Notes: a model not told the origin generated them from the letters alone. Numbered from the stretch's first letter, positions 43,835 through 55,509 are shown. The stretch: DNA of 64,000 nucleotides from Cepaea nemoralis (GCA_014155875.1 JACEFZ010004196.1:786001-850000), one strand, 5' to 3'. Made by a program: numbers and translations.

Positions 43835-44003
43835 TAAAGACGACTAAGAATATCTGCCAAGTTATTGTCTTTGCCAGGAATATAGCAGATATCAAACTCA
43901 TAGCCCTGCAACAGAAGTGACCATCTATGAATTCGAGAGTTCTTAGGATGACCAGATTTAAAGATCTGTAATGGTTTATTGTCGGATAGAACTACTCGTC
44001 TCC
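43835..44003 (-). pseudogene. RNase H C-terminus of another Gmr1-like or Ty3-type element
   Basis: The minus strand reads VLSDNKPLQIF, RIHRWSLLLQGYEFDI and NNLADILSRL, then a stop. This aligns with the end of RNase H in the 3131-5575 protein, including the catalytic Asp of SDN and of LADILS. The frame stops right after RNase H with no integrase behind it, as in the Gmr1-like order. Its 5' side is cut off by the 32-bp satellite. Confidence 0.78.
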
Positions 44004-44056
44004 ACACAAACTAACTACTACATTTACTGAAGTCCAAACAAATTATCTACTACATT
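44004..44056. repeat. 32-bp satellite, left remnant
   Basis: Two units of ACTACATTTACTGGAGTCC-like sequence, continued at 47430-47780 beyond the LINE. The last 12 bp, ATCTACTACATT, are the left target duplication. Confidence 0.8.
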
Positions 44057-44589
44057 GGTTCCAAATGTTACTGTATGTAGCCGGGACGGAATGTAGGTTT
44101 GAGCGCCAAACCTTGCTTAAATACCCCAATGGCTCGTGAATACATAACCTCTGCAGCAAAAGTCCAACTAATGGCCTTCACGTGGTGGAACTGTTTTAAC
44201 TAACAGGAGAAGGGGCGACGGCGAGTTTCTGTCGCCGAAAAATAACCAGTATACTCTAGATGTGTTTGCACGTACATGCATGCGCAGACACATGTGTGCG
44301 CGCGAACACATCTAAACGCGAGTGAGACCACAGTCTTCTCTAGCAAAGGAAAGGTGCTGAAGACGGAGGCAACCAGCCAGGAGGCGCACCACAGAAATCA
44401 GGATACCACGCAATTACGCAAAATGGAATATGTCGACTACTGCTAAATGTTATGGTGCTCGCCCTGCTTTGGACCCCCAGGCAGGTGCAGTACCGGGCCA
44501 TATGTCTCGAAAGAGTCCAACCACAACTACTGGGGGTCCTTCTCAGATGTCCTGTGGAGCCAGGGGACCTGAGAATAGAACGGCTGGCC

Positions 44590-45300
44590 ATACTAAACAA
44601 CGACTTAAAATAATGCACTTGAATGTGGAGGGAGTCAGCAACAACAACAAAAATGGAATTAGAAAACATCTTGGACCTAGAAAAAGTAATCATATGTTGC
44701 TTGCAAGAAACTCACCTTAACGAAAATATAGCCTTCAAAATCAGAGGCTACCAGTGTTACGGTTGTGACCGAAAGGACAGGAGAAAAGGTGGGATACTGA
44801 CCCTTGCAAAAGATAACATGACTGCTTCCCAAATTGAAGTCTACATGAAAGGGGTTGAGTATCAGACACTTAAACTTAAGACAGCCAATACTGATCCACA
44901 TCTGATCAATTAATTCTGTCCAAGTGACCGCCCACAGGCACTGGACACACTACCATTAAAAGAAAAAAAAATTATTGTGTGTGGCGATTTCAACAGCCAC
45001 TCGCAGAGCTGGGGCTATGATCACATGGACCAGAGAGGAGAGAGACTGGAAGACTGGCAGGATGAGAATAGATTCATCTTGATTAACAAGCTGTCCGACC
45101 CAATACTTTCTACTCGAGATCATGGCACACTACAACTACGCCTGACCTGGCTTTTCATTCACCAGACCCTGAGTGGAACATTACACGAATTGTTGGGAAA
45201 CAACTTGGTGTCAGTGACCATCGGTCATTCTTTTTAACTGTAGAAAATGAGCTTGTAAGTGAAATCAGCACCCTCTCGAGGTGGAACTACAAGAAAGCAG
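44590..45300 (+). pseudogene. Endonuclease domain of RNase H LINE
   Basis: LKIMHLNVEG begins the domain, CLQETHL carries the metal-binding Glu, and IIVCGDFNSHSQSWG (about 44972-45015) the GDFN motif. A GVSDHRSFFL motif near 45208-45240 lies in another frame. A stop at about 44911-44913 and a frameshift break it. Confidence 0.8.
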
Positions 45301-46039
45301 ACTGGACAATGTACAAGCATCGCACCAGCATACTGGTTAGAAACCTGAACACTGAGAAAGACATAAATAAAGTAGTTGAAGAGTTTGGGAAATGCATACT
45401 ACAGGCAGCGCGAGAAACAGTGCCAAGAGGAGCCCGTAAGCATTATAATCCCTACTGGAGTAGTGAACTGGAACAGTTGCATAATGATGTGGAAGTGTGT
45501 AGAAAGCCAGCAGAGGCCACACCCAGCCAAGAGTACCACAATAAATTCCAGCACGCAAAAGCCAAATTTCAAGGGGCCAAGCTGTAGGCTAGACGGAAAG
45601 GTTGGCAGGAGAAAAGGGAGACTCTGAACTTTGAAAGAGACACAAGGAAATTGTGGAAGCTAATAAAACAACTAAATGATGAGGGCACAGGGAGAAACTC
45701 AAAAGTTGCACTGCATAAAGATGGAAATATCTTAACAAGAAAGCAAGCAGCTGACCATTTTGCGGACTCATTCGCACAAGATAACAATATCAAAATTAGT
45801 TCAGAGAAACAACAAGAGATTCGAGAGAAATGGCAACATACAGGACAGAAGGAAATAGTGCATGAGGTTCTGGAGGCACCCATCACAATCAGCTAACTGG
45901 AACTAGCCATGTCAAAACTGAAAATGAAAAAGTCACCAGGAGCAGATAGTATCTCCAATGAAATTATCAGGAACCTAGGAACAGAGACCAAAGCAAAATC
46001 TTCAATAACAGTTGGACCTTAGGCAGTGTTCTACAAGCC

Positions 46040-46498
46040 AGGGGAGAAGCAATCATGATACCCATCCTAAAATCAGGGAAAGATAGTTCCATTGCCTCTA
46101 GCTATAGGCCAATTAGCCTCACCAGCTGTCTCTGCAAAACACTGGAGCGCATCATCAATCACAGACTGCAGTGGTACATTGAAAGTAAAAACATCCTTGT
46201 GCCACAACAGGCTGCCTTTAGGCAGTGCTACTCTACGGAAGATCGGAAAACCTACCTCTCTCAAGAAATTGAGGATGCATTAAAAGAGAAGAAGCTGGTG
46301 CTTGCGGCATGGATAGATCTGAAGAAAGCCTTTAACAAAGTCTGGAAAGAAGGTCTGATGAAGAAATTGAGAAACTGCAAAGTCAATGGAAGAATGTACA
46401 AATGGGTGAAAGCATACTTGCACAACAGAAGAGCCCGAGTACAGATAGACGGACTCAAGAGCAAGAAAGTACTACTGCGTCACGGTGTTCCCCAGTAA
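46040..46498 (+). pseudogene. RT fingers and palm start of RNase H LINE
   Basis: MIPILKSGKD, SYRPISLTSCLCKTLERI and AAWIDLKKAFNKVW are standard LINE RT motifs. The frame reaches RHGVPQ and stops. The following QGSVLSP-type and Y/FADD motifs are absent; sequence jumps toward the region before RNase H, so the catalytic palm has been deleted. Confidence 0.8.
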
Positions 46499-46619
46499 CT
46501 CCATGGAAAGATGAACATAGACTATCATTACAAATCCAGACAAAAGTTAGAGGCGTATTTGACAAGAAAGGACAGAACAGTGTGCAGCGCAGAACAGCCA
46601 CTCTCAGCTTCCTTGATGA

Positions 46620-47355
46620 AGAATACCCACAGGACTTCTGGATCCGAGTCTACACAGATGTTTCAGCACAAAATGCTGTTCGAAATGGAGGAGCGGGAGT
46701 GTACATAGTACATAATATGCCAGAGTACCGACAAGTACTTCCATAACTACGATGCTGAAATTGAGGCAATCAAGATAGCAACAGAGAAATTACTAAATAC
46801 CAGCAATGGTACACAACCTGTGGTGCTATTGACAGATGCAAAATCAGTACTCAAGGCGCTCCTGTCTGATAAATTTGCAGTACTAAGGACACTACTTTCT
46901 GAAATCAGCAATCAGCATAAGTTCACCATACAATGGATACCATCCCACTGTGGAGTACCCGGAAACGACAGAGTTGATCAATTGGCTAAGGAAGGAACCA
47001 AAGAAGAACAGCCTGATGTGTCCGTTACATACCACAAAATAAAAGAATGATCAAATCAGTCAGAAAGCCACTAAAACCTGCTCAAGATGACTACCACGTT
47101 ATGGACAGACCAGAACAAGTCATTATTCTGCGCCTCAGAACAGGACACAATAGATTACTCAACCAAATGTATACAAAATTCAAGATTGGTAAAACAGCCA
47201 TGTGCTCATGTGGATTGGCGTCGCAGACAGCAGAGCACATACTCCAAGACTGCCCAAAATATAACATATCTAAGCAAACCTTCTGGCAAAGAGAGACGAC
47301 AGTGGAAGATAAACTCTATGGACCGCTGTATGAACTAAAAAAAAAAGACAGTTAA
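46620..47355 (+). pseudogene. RNase H and Cys/His tail of RNase H LINE
   Basis: FWIRVYTDVSAQ (first catalytic Asp), VLLTDAKSVLKAL, FTIQWIPSHCGVPGND (SHCG with Asp) and RTGHNRL followed by CSCGLASQTAEHILQDCP. The segment spans three frames with stops near 46744 and 47048. RNase H in this LINE group removes the RNA strand after first-strand synthesis. Confidence 0.85.
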
Positions 47356-47429
47356 ATTCATACAAGAGACAACAGTGCAGTTATAGACATACTTCAAGAG
47401 AATGAAGGAAGAAGAAGATCTACTACATT

Positions 47430-47785
47430 TACTGGAGTCCAAACAAACTAACTACTAGATTTACTAAATCCACACAAATTAACTCCTACATTTACTTGAG
47501 TACACAGAGTCTAACTACTACATTTACTGGAGTACACACACATTAACCACTATATTCTCTGGAGTCCACACAAATTAACTTCTTTATTTCCTGGAGCTCA
47601 CACAAATTAACTACTACATTTACTGGAGTTCACACAAATTAACTACTACATTTATTGGAGTCAAAACACATTAACTACTACATTTATTGGAGTCCACACA
47701 CATCAACTACTACATTTAATGGAGTCCACACAAACTAATTACTATAATTACTGGAGTCCACACAGATTAATTACTTCCTGTAGTA
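47430..47785. repeat. 32-bp satellite, main block
   Basis: Eleven or so units of ACTACATTTACTGGAGTCCA followed by CACAAATTAACT, moderately diverged. Confidence 0.9.
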
Positions 47786-47799
47786 GACTCGTTAAAGTG

Positions 47800-48110
47800 G
47801 AGGACAAGAAGCAGCAACAAGGGAAGCACTAGAGGACAACAAACTTTGGACAAGAGGAATTCCTGGACCAAGATAACATTGCAAGTTATCGCAAGTCTTA
47901 GGCGGGGGGAATGCACCGTCAGGCTGTTCGCCGTCGAGGTAGGGGCAAGAGGTCTTGCCTCCCACTCCGTGTTTGATGTGCTGAAGCGTATGGGCATGAA
48001 AGGACGATCAAAAGCCCGGGCCCAGAAACAACTGTCTGAGGCAGCCGAAAAGGCTGTAGAACTGTCGCAACCTAGAGTGGAACAAGTCTCAGAACTAGTA
48101 TGATTAGAAG
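47800..48110 (+). mobile_element. LINE C-terminal fragment
   Basis: Frame 47846-48103 (85 residues) contains CTVRLFAVEVGARGLASHSV and GMKGRSKARAQKQLSEAAEKA, a segment I associate with the region after the RT in some non-LTR elements of molluscs and cnidarians. A frameshift precedes it. No host function implied. Confidence 0.6.
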
Positions 48111-48870
48111 CGGTAACTGCAGTACCAACAATTTTTCTCAATCAAAACAACGAACTTTACAACGTCTCGTGTTAGTTCTTTAGCCCTTCCACCAAGCGTG
48201 AGCACTGAGCCTGAGTGCAGTCAATCACACAAATGTCGGCCGAAGTCCAACCTCCGCAATAATAATATAGCGATAATCGACCGTAAGTCGTCGCACCCAG
48301 CCAGCTGCAGAGAGACAAGAGGTGGTTCCCGAGAGGAAGGGAGATCCGGCTCCCAAATAGGTGAGGCGCCGTGAACGGGGCACCGGGAAGGAACACGGCA
48401 ACGGAGACGTATGGAGGCGACAGAGGCCGTGGCGGGGGATGAGGCTGGCATCCCATAACCACACGTGCCAAGGGGCAGGCACTGGCTGCACGGGCTCTCC
48501 TCACCGAGGGAGGGAAGGCTTGAGAGTGAACAAGGTAACAGCGAAGGGACAAGCTTAACATCAGGGATAACTAATATGACCGAATGAACGTCGCCACGGC
48601 AGGGATAACGCCTGGAGTCATGACTCGGGCGGGACCACCCCCAGAGAGTATTTAGAAATTAAAGGTCCGAAATGCTTGGGGAAGGTGTATTTCTGATGAT
48701 CAGAAGCCCCTTCCATGTTTGTTCCGCGTCGGAGTTCTTACGATTATAAAAAGTATGTTGTCCTCTAGTGTTTTTCTTTGGTATTTCATCTTCTCCTTTA
48801 TCTTAACGACTCCAAAAATTATAGTGTGTGTATATCATCACCATCAAACCCTACACAGGTCACTTGGACT
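48111..48870. other. Unassigned GC-rich then AT-rich segment
   Basis: 48170-48640 is GC-rich and may be the 3' part of the LINE just upstream. Overlapping minus frames of 76-129 codons are low-complexity and unsupported. Confidence 0.4.
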
Positions 48871-49025
48871 TCAACATTGATTTCTCGTTCAGACTGCAAT
48901 GGCAAACTACTGAACGCAAACTTGTTTAGTCAATCATTCACAGGATTACGAGCGAGGGATGGGCTGGGGGGGGGGGGGGGGGGGGGGGGGTTGATCACAA
49001 CATCCTGTAAAAGACATGCAACATG
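48871..49025 (+). repeat. SINE core and tail fragment with G homopolymer
   Basis: Core arms CGTTCAG (48886-48892) and CTGAACG (48910-48916), and the tail phrase TCCTGTAAAAGACATGCAAC. An uninterrupted run of over 20 G at about 48965-48990 lies between core and tail. Confidence 0.75.
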
Positions 49026-49034
49026 TTAAAATTC

Positions 49035-49720
49035 ATGTGTGTGAGTGTGTGCGGAGATATATATATATATATAGCCATTGAGGTTCTTTGCTGCAGATAC
49101 AATCCGTCTCCATTCGTCTCTCTGGTGACCTTCTCTTGCCAGTCGTTGATTCCAAGTGCTTGTAGGTCTGTATATATATTATCTCTCCACCGTCTTCTTG
49201 GTCTACCTCGGGGTCTACGGTCATTTATTTCCTGAGTGTAAGCGAGTTTTGTTTCCCGATTGTCCTCCATTCTTTCTATATGCCCCAGCCTTCATGATAC
49301 CAGTGATTAGCGGGGACTTAAACAGATCATAAATGTCTTTGTTACTTCTTCTTTTCCACTCTCCACATTGTGTATCCCTAATGGGTCCAAAGATGCGTCT
49401 TAAAACTTTTTTCTCAACGGTTTGTAACAAGGCTTCGTCTCCTTTAGTTGTACTCCAGGTTTCAGAACCATACAGCACAACTGGTCTAATCAGAGTTTTG
49501 TAAATTGTGATCTTGGTGTTACGAGATAGCGCCTTTGATTTTAGTAGATGTTGTAGTGCATAGTATATCTTATTTACAGAATTGATTCTAGTTTGTATTT
49601 CTTACCTTATGATGTTGGAGCAGTTGAAGATTGTACCCAGGTATTTGTATGTCGTTGTCCAAATAAGTCAGTCTGAATTCGAGGCTTATGTATCTGTTTC
49701 GTAACAAAATAGTTTTTACA
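49035..49720 (-). mobile_element. LINE 3' fragment
   Basis: The minus strand encodes VLYGSETWSTTKGDE, KVLRRIFGPI and further on RPRGRPRRRWRDNIYTDL, the standard post-RT segment. Several frame changes. A short AT microsatellite marks its left end. Confidence 0.82.
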
Positions 49721-49894
49721 AATGTGGGGATGGTAACCCCACGCTTCAACCCACAACCTGGAGGACCAGGGTGTTTCACTTTGTCTGTTTTCTACCCTTT
49801 GACCTGTCCTGCTTGGGAGGTCCTGCTGGTAGCTACGCTACTGCGGCATGGCTCTCATGATCATTGAGAAACTCAAGCTCCCCCATCACGACAA
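49721..49894. other. No recognised feature
   Basis: A short spacer between two LINE pieces in opposite orientation. Confidence 0.4.
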
Positions 49895-50074
49895 GGTGGA
49901 AACACCATGTAGTGATTGTTTGTTACCTTTCCATTTTTTCGCGTAGGAGATGGATTTTTTCATCTCTTGCGTGTTATTTGTGCGCCAGGATGTAAAACCA
50001 GGAGTTTCTTTCTCAAGATCTTCGCCGATGCTACGGAGTTCGTGCATTTTAGGCGTTTTAGACTCAAGTGTGAC

Positions 50075-50760
50075 CTTGTGGGCCTCAGGAATACTCGTAT
50101 TCTATATTGGAACTGTGCCAGCGTAAAACAACGGGGCCCTATTCTAGAAAACCTGGTTTACAGGAACGACATTGTAGCACTCCAGGGGACAAGACTGGAT
50201 GATCAGTTACTCCAAATTGCCGGTTTCAAATGTTTCTACAACAAGCTACACTTGGAAATGGTGATTCTCACCGGCGAAAGTATGGTGGCTTCAGAGCTAG
50301 ACATGTCCAGTTGAGACAGTGACGACAAACAAATAAAGGTGGTTAGAGTTCAATCCAGTCTACCATTTGTGTTGGTTAATGCTTATGCTCGTAACGCGAG
50401 TGTGAATTCCCAGAAGTAGCAATGCTTAAGTGACATATTAGGTCACAAAGAATGCCATTTTTTGTGGCGATTTCAACGCTAAAGGCAGATCATGAGGAAA
50501 CATTTCCTCCAACACACAGGGGAAGGAGCTCGAGACTGCACTTAAAACCATTGACCTGGTTTGTATCAACAGTGGCTGTGTCACCAGGATAGCAAGTCGT
50601 CCAGGAGATGAGGACAGTGTTATTAATCTGGCGCTGGTTTTTCTTTCACTCACTTTAATATGTAGATGGGGTGTTCTAGAGTACCACGGCAGCGACCACC
50701 ACCCTTGCAGCATATTCGTGGAGAAAGGCAGAACAAGGCAGCACAAGTCAACGGTCAAGA
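50075..50760 (+). pseudogene. Endonuclease of second RNase H LINE
   Basis: RILYWNCASVKQRG begins the domain; IVALQGTRL stands where LQET is expected, so the metal-binding Glu is replaced by Gly. AIFCGDFNAKGRS (about 50453-50490) and GSDHHPCSIF (about 50690) are the later motifs, in separate frames. Inactive. Confidence 0.78.
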
Positions 50761-51339
50761 CGTTCCAGTATGACAGTACAGGGCAAAATGTGGTAAGTAA
50801 AATCAGGCGCAGAAGCGCAGAAAGTTTCAGGGCAGGAGGGGGAAAAAAGCTGGGTGCAGCCACCTTTGTGGAATTTTGAGGTGAAAAAGGCCTGGGTGGA
50901 CAAGCGTAGTGCTGTAAGGAAATCGCAAAACACCGAAAGGAACAGAGGTGCCCATCCTTGTCCCAATCACTTAGAAAGAGAGATGCACACAAAAGTAAGC
51001 TACTTCAAAACACTGGTAACGGTGGTTAAAAGTGAAAAAAAATGGGCAGAGGTATGTCACAGAATAAGCACAGACAAGTCACTGAAATTGTTCTGGCGAC
51101 TACATAAAAGCATGAGTGGGGTAGTCAAGAATAAGCATACTCCTGACTTCCAAGGTGCTGACCTCATCTGGCAAAGAATTGACGATAACAAGGGTAAAGC
51201 CCTCTTCGAACGCTATCTAGAGCAGAGCAACCAGACAGACATGAGGGGCCGAAATCTCTCCAAGGAGGTCATCCCAGATAGGTGTAATGCCCAGAACATT
51301 TCGGATGAAGACACAGTGACAGTGACAGAAATCAAGTCT

Positions 51340-52570
51340 GTTCAACAAACAGCGCTCCGGGGCCAGATGTCATAAGATATGACGACATCAATATGTGTAC
51401 TGACAACGAGCTAGAGAAATTAGCAGACATGTACAACAACAGTATAGGGAGTGCTAGCATCAAGGAGGGATAGTTACACAGCTATCTGATTCCCTTGCCG
51501 AAGCCTGGTAAAGACCACACAAAACTTCAGGGATATCGAGTAATAACCATGCAGAGTACAATAAGCAAGCCGCTGGAAAAGTTAATTGCCAGAAAAATAT
51601 CAAACCAGCTAGAGAAGCAAGGTGTTCTCCCACCTACCCAGCGAGGATACCGTCCAAAAAGAGAAACCTGGACCAATGCCGCAGTTTTTGCCCATGATGT
51701 CTATGAAGGTTTCCACTCAGACATTGAAACATTTGCTGCGGTGATTCTTCTTGAGGACGCGTACAACAGAGTACCATTTGATTGTTTAATGCTTCAGCTT
51801 CTTGAACTCAAGATAAGTCCTCCTCCGTAGTTGGATCGCTGCAACACTCTTCCAACGGAAAGTAGTCTTTAGATGTGGCAGTTGGACTTCAGAACCAACA
51901 ACAATATATCCTGACCTACCATAGGGATCACCATTATCTCAGGTGCTGTTCAACGCCTACACTGTGAGAATCACCAGCGAACAAATCATAGGACCGGAAA
52001 GGACATTGTCATATGCAGACGATGTTTTAGTGTATCGTCAGGGCAAGGATAGAGATCAGGTTGCGGTGGAACTACAAACCAAACTCAATCGCATAAGCAC
52101 TTGGTGTGTTGAAGATGGGGTAATGGTCAACCCAACAAAGGCAACAGTGTCATGGTTCACTTTGAATAACCATTTTGTCAACACCCCAACGCCAATGTAA
52201 ATCTTGGTTCAGAGACGGTGGAAAGAACGCGGGCAATGAATTACCTGGAGATACGATTTGATCGAAGCCAGTTTATACTAAGCACGTTGGCCAGGTGATA
52301 ACACAGACCAAGCGGGGTTTGACTGCAATGCGGGTGATGGCAGCAGCAAACTGTGAGCAGCGCCATCAATGTCTTCTTTACGAGTGTCTGGGCCTTTTTA
52401 TTTTGGAGTATGCGATGGCGATCCTGCCATAAGCAGATAGAAAGGATGGAGAGGACACAGAACGAAACTATACGCATTATTCTTGGATGTACAAGAGATA
52501 GAGCATGCAGGGCGATGCGCTACCTTCTTGATTTGCCAACCATGAGGGACAGAATACAACTCTGCTAAGC
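51340..52570 (+). pseudogene. RT of second RNase H LINE
   Basis: LIPLPKPGKDHTKLQGYRVI, SKPLEKLIARKISNQLE, VILLEDAYNRVPFD (palm motif, with a changed catalytic region) and TLSYADDVLVYRQGKD (YADD near 52014-52025) occur in order across at least three frames. The downstream RMERTQNETIRIILGCTR is the usual linker before RNase H. Confidence 0.82.
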
Positions 52571-52649
52571 ACGTGCCTATCTCAGAGTCGACGCAAACAC
52601 ACAACATCCACTGCACAGCGAGATCATGGAGGTAAATAGCAGCAGGTTA

Positions 52650-53518
52650 AAAATATGAAAGTCGTGGATGGGTCAAGGCGAAGATATTCTTCAGCAGATG
52701 TGTTCACTTGAGGACTTAGAACCCGGCGAAGCGTTAGTACACGTGCCAACAGAGTTCTGTACATCCTTTTCAGTGTGCATCCAACTGAACAGGAAATGCA
52801 GACAAGAAAATCCAGCTGCTGTGGAGGTACAAGTACAGGCTCTGATCTTCGAGAATTCGTTAGAGGATGGTGCTGTCATTGACATGGATGGGTTGGTCGT
52901 CCGAGGAGTGAGAAGTTCATGGGCCTTTACGGCTCAGGCCGGAGAGAAAACTGTGAAAGAAGAGTCTGGGCTTTTGCTTTGACCACAAGCAGCCTGACGA
53001 TGGAAGGCATGACAGTAAGTAAAGCAATAACATGGCTCGTGACACAGACATTCAATCGAGCATGTGTCCTTAGTGACTCAATGAGTATGCACAGGATGAT
53101 AGAGATCGAGTGAGTCCGAAGAGAATGGCTGCTGTCTCTGGAGCGATCTCGGCTGGCAAAGATTAGTTCTATCTTCGTGCCAGGGCATGCGGGTGTACAA
53201 GGGAATGGGTAGGCTGACAGGCTTGCAGGTAAGGCTACTGTAGAGGGCAGAGGCGCCATGAACCAGGCAGTCATTCTGAATGCTCCACGAGAAATAAGTC
53301 GCTTACGAGAACTAAGCGATGACTGGGAAACTACAACCATGGGCAGGCTGAGAAGACAGCAAGTTAAAAGAGGCATGGCCAAACTAGACCACTACGCAGG
53401 AAGCCAAAGAAGAGTAATAAACCAACACATAAATGGTGTCGTAAGCCGCTACACGCTGTGGGATTTACTGAGGATGGGATTCGAGCACTTATGGACTGAA
53501 TGGTTTGATGTGCAATGA
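52650..53518 (+). pseudogene. RNase H of second RNase H LINE
   Basis: VLSDSMSMHRMIE and then KISSIFVPGHAGVQGNG with ADRLAGKAT are the second and third RNase H motifs. The C-terminal frame 53258-53518 is intact (86 residues, HWD-poor tail ending in EWFDVQ). The first catalytic motif is poorly preserved. Confidence 0.75.
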
Positions 53519-53540
53519 GGATGATATGTCGACTAACTAA

Positions 53541-53703
<163 letters not shown>

Positions 53704-53739
53704 GACGAATGATGGTATCTATATGTTTATGTATTGCAG

Positions 53740-54700
53740 GTTTCCTCCATCTTACATAGAATGCCGCCTACCAGCAAACACACGACCAACACATGTGTCC
53801 ATTAGCTTCCAGAGAAACAACACATCAACCAATCGACTCGAGATCATTTACTCTGGCGCTCGCAGCAGAAACTTCACCGTGTGCTACTCCATTCTACACA
53901 GCGGCTACAACGCCGCGTCCCAGCTGATCCAGTCCATAGAAATGAACCGGATTCTTGGCGCCGAGCACTTCATTGTCTACAACTACAGCATCTCGCCAGC
54001 CGTTGACCAGATCCTTCGGCGCTATCAACATGATGGTCTGTTCACCGTTCTCCCGTGGCCGGTTCCAACCAGAGGAAGCTGGTATTACGGACAGATGTCT
54101 GCCTTAAATGACTGTTTTTACAGAAACCGCAACATTTCCAGATTTGTAGTCGTAGTAGATACAGACGAGTTTATTATACCATATAAGCATTCCAGTTGGA
54201 TGGAGGTTCTCCATGAAACTTCGCCTAAAGAATATGACGTGTCCACATTTCTGCTTTCTCCAGCTCCATACGAGAAGAAACCAGTTAAAACATGTTGTTT
54301 TATAGTTATGGTGAGTTATTTTACCAAGAATTCCAAGATAATCTGGACCTCATTTCCGTCCCAGTTTCCATTTTCCGCAGAAGAAAAGAATAACACTTTA
54401 AAATACAAAATATTTACACTTTCCCAGTTTTTGCGATATACATACATATATCCACCATATGTCAGATCTAAATATATCGCACGCCCTGAGCTCACGTATA
54501 CCAGTGGAGTTCATTATGTTCATAAGTTTGCTACATCTACGAAATGCAGGAATGTCTCCAGTAATATATCACTGGTTCATCACTATGCTATACCGACTAT
54601 GAAGAGTGGATTTGTGGACACCAGTATGTTGAGATTCAAGAGTCAATTGTATTCGCGTGTCATTGAGAAATATAAATTGTTTCCTAAGATATTTACTTAG
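53740..54700 (+). CDS. GT92 glycosyltransferase, catalytic (3') exon
   Basis: The largest host exon: 319 residues after acceptor TATTGCAG, to TAG at 54698-54700. It opens FPPSYIECRLP, then FTVCYSILHSGYN, LIQSIEMNRILGAEHFIVYN, YYGQMSALNDC and VVVVDTDEFI, whose D-T-D (54158-54166) is the expected metal/nucleotide-sugar motif. RSKYIARPE, GVHYVHKF and VHHYAIP near the C-terminus are also typical of GT92 (DUF23). Both exons give about 399 residues, lacking the membrane anchor usual for this 400-550 residue family. GTGAGT at 54311 looks like a donor, but the frame and family pattern continue through it (FIVMVSYFTKNSKIIW), so I read one exon. The stop is followed directly by LINE sequence, so the natural 3' UTR may have been lost. 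No disabling change seen here. Confidence 0.85.
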
Positions 54701-54706
54701 TCTTAA

Positions 54707-55066
54707 TAACAGAAAAACAGAAGTACTGGTTGTTACAAATAAAATGTGTGCACCCAAGCGCAACATCAAAGTGCATGGAACCAGTCTTAAACAAGTCAAT
54801 GTATTTAATTATTTGGTTATTTTACAAACAGCAGATGGAAGATGTATTAAGTAAGTTAAACGTACAGTAGTCCAAGCAACGATAGCATTTCAATGGAGGA
54901 ATATTGAAGCAACCTTGATGTAAGGAAGCCAACCATTGACAATTAGGAGACAAGTGATGAATTATATTGGGGATGCTGAGGTGTGCTTTTTGTTCAGAAG
55001 AATGGTGAGAACATCGTGAACGGATAAAAAGAGGTATGAAGAAATTCATTAACAAGAACAGAAGAA
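54707..55066 (+). mobile_element. LINE RT fragment joined to the GT92 stop
   Basis: SLNNRKTEVLVVTNKM and NIKVHGTSLKQVNVFNYL, then TADGRCIK, are the post-palm segment of a LINE RT. It starts within a few bases of the GT92 stop. The same junction occurs at the second GT92 copy (55351). Confidence 0.75.
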
Positions 55067-55067
55067 G

Positions 55068-55350
55068 ACTTTCCCAATTGCTGCGAGCTGCATACATATT
55101 TCAAACTAAGATGAGATCTAAATATATCGCAAGCCCGGAGCTGACGTATAACACTGGAATTCATTTTGTTCGTAACTGTGCTATCTCTACGACATGTATG
55201 GTGGTCTCCAGTAATATATCAATGATTCATCACTATGGTATACCGACTATGCCGAGTGGAATAGCTGACACCAGTATGTTGAGATTGAAGAGACAATTGT
55301 ATTCACGTGACATGGAGAAATATAAATTGTTTCCTAAGATATTTACTTAG
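55068..55350 (+). pseudogene. GT92 3' end, second copy (partial)
   Basis: Encodes LSQLLRAAYIF, MRSKYIASPELTYNTGIHFV and SMLRLKRQLYSRDMEKYKLF with the same TAG as the exon at 54698. It is about 80% identical to 54415-54700 by eye and lacks the catalytic region, so it cannot be an enzyme. Preservation of its frame suggests recent origin by tandem duplication that carried along the LINE junction. Confidence 0.82.
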
Positions 55351-55421
55351 TCTGAATAACAGAAAATTAGAAGTAATGGTTGTTACAAATAAAATGGGTG
55401 TACCCAAGTACAACATCAAAG

Positions 55422-55424
<3 letters not shown>
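55351..55424 (+). mobile_element. LINE RT fragment, second junction
   Basis: Repeats 54701-54775 (LNNRKLEVMVVTNKM, then YNIKV) with few changes, then enters an AT microsatellite. Confidence 0.7.

Positions 55425-55509
<85 letters not shown>
55425..55509. repeat. (AT)n microsatellite
   Basis: About 42 AT units replacing the middle of the LINE fragment. Confidence 0.95.

Larger units (their letters stand above)
44057..47417 (+). mobile_element. LINE with RNase H, decayed, 12-bp target duplication
   Basis: Plus-strand non-LTR retrotransposon with endonuclease, RT and RNase H, inserted in the 32-bp satellite. ATCTACTACATT occurs exactly at 44045-44056 and 47418-47429; the usual satellite unit has a different base there, which supports a true duplication. 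The 3' end is a short GAAGAAGAAG tail. Stops, frameshifts and a deletion in the RT make it inactive. Confidence 0.85.
49895..53540 (+). mobile_element. Second RNase H LINE, decayed, (CTAA)n tail
   Basis: Plus-strand non-LTR retrotransposon retaining endonuclease, RT with YADD, and RNase H in order, all with stops and frameshifts. It ends at a stop (53516-53518) followed by GATGATATGTCGA and a CTAA/CCAA run, a likely 3' tail. The 5' limit is approximate. It lies in the last part of the GT92 intron in the same orientation as the gene. Confidence 0.82.

Noticed and set aside
48172..48561. 129-codon minus frame with overlapping 76- and 88-codon frames
   Set aside because: GC-rich low-complexity translation with no motif; three overlapping frames open at once suggest base composition, not coding.
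54311..54465. Small intron in the GT92 exon (GTGAGT ... GTCAG)
   Set aside because: Removing it would shift the frame into an immediate stop, while the unspliced frame continues family-like motifs up to RSKYIA.
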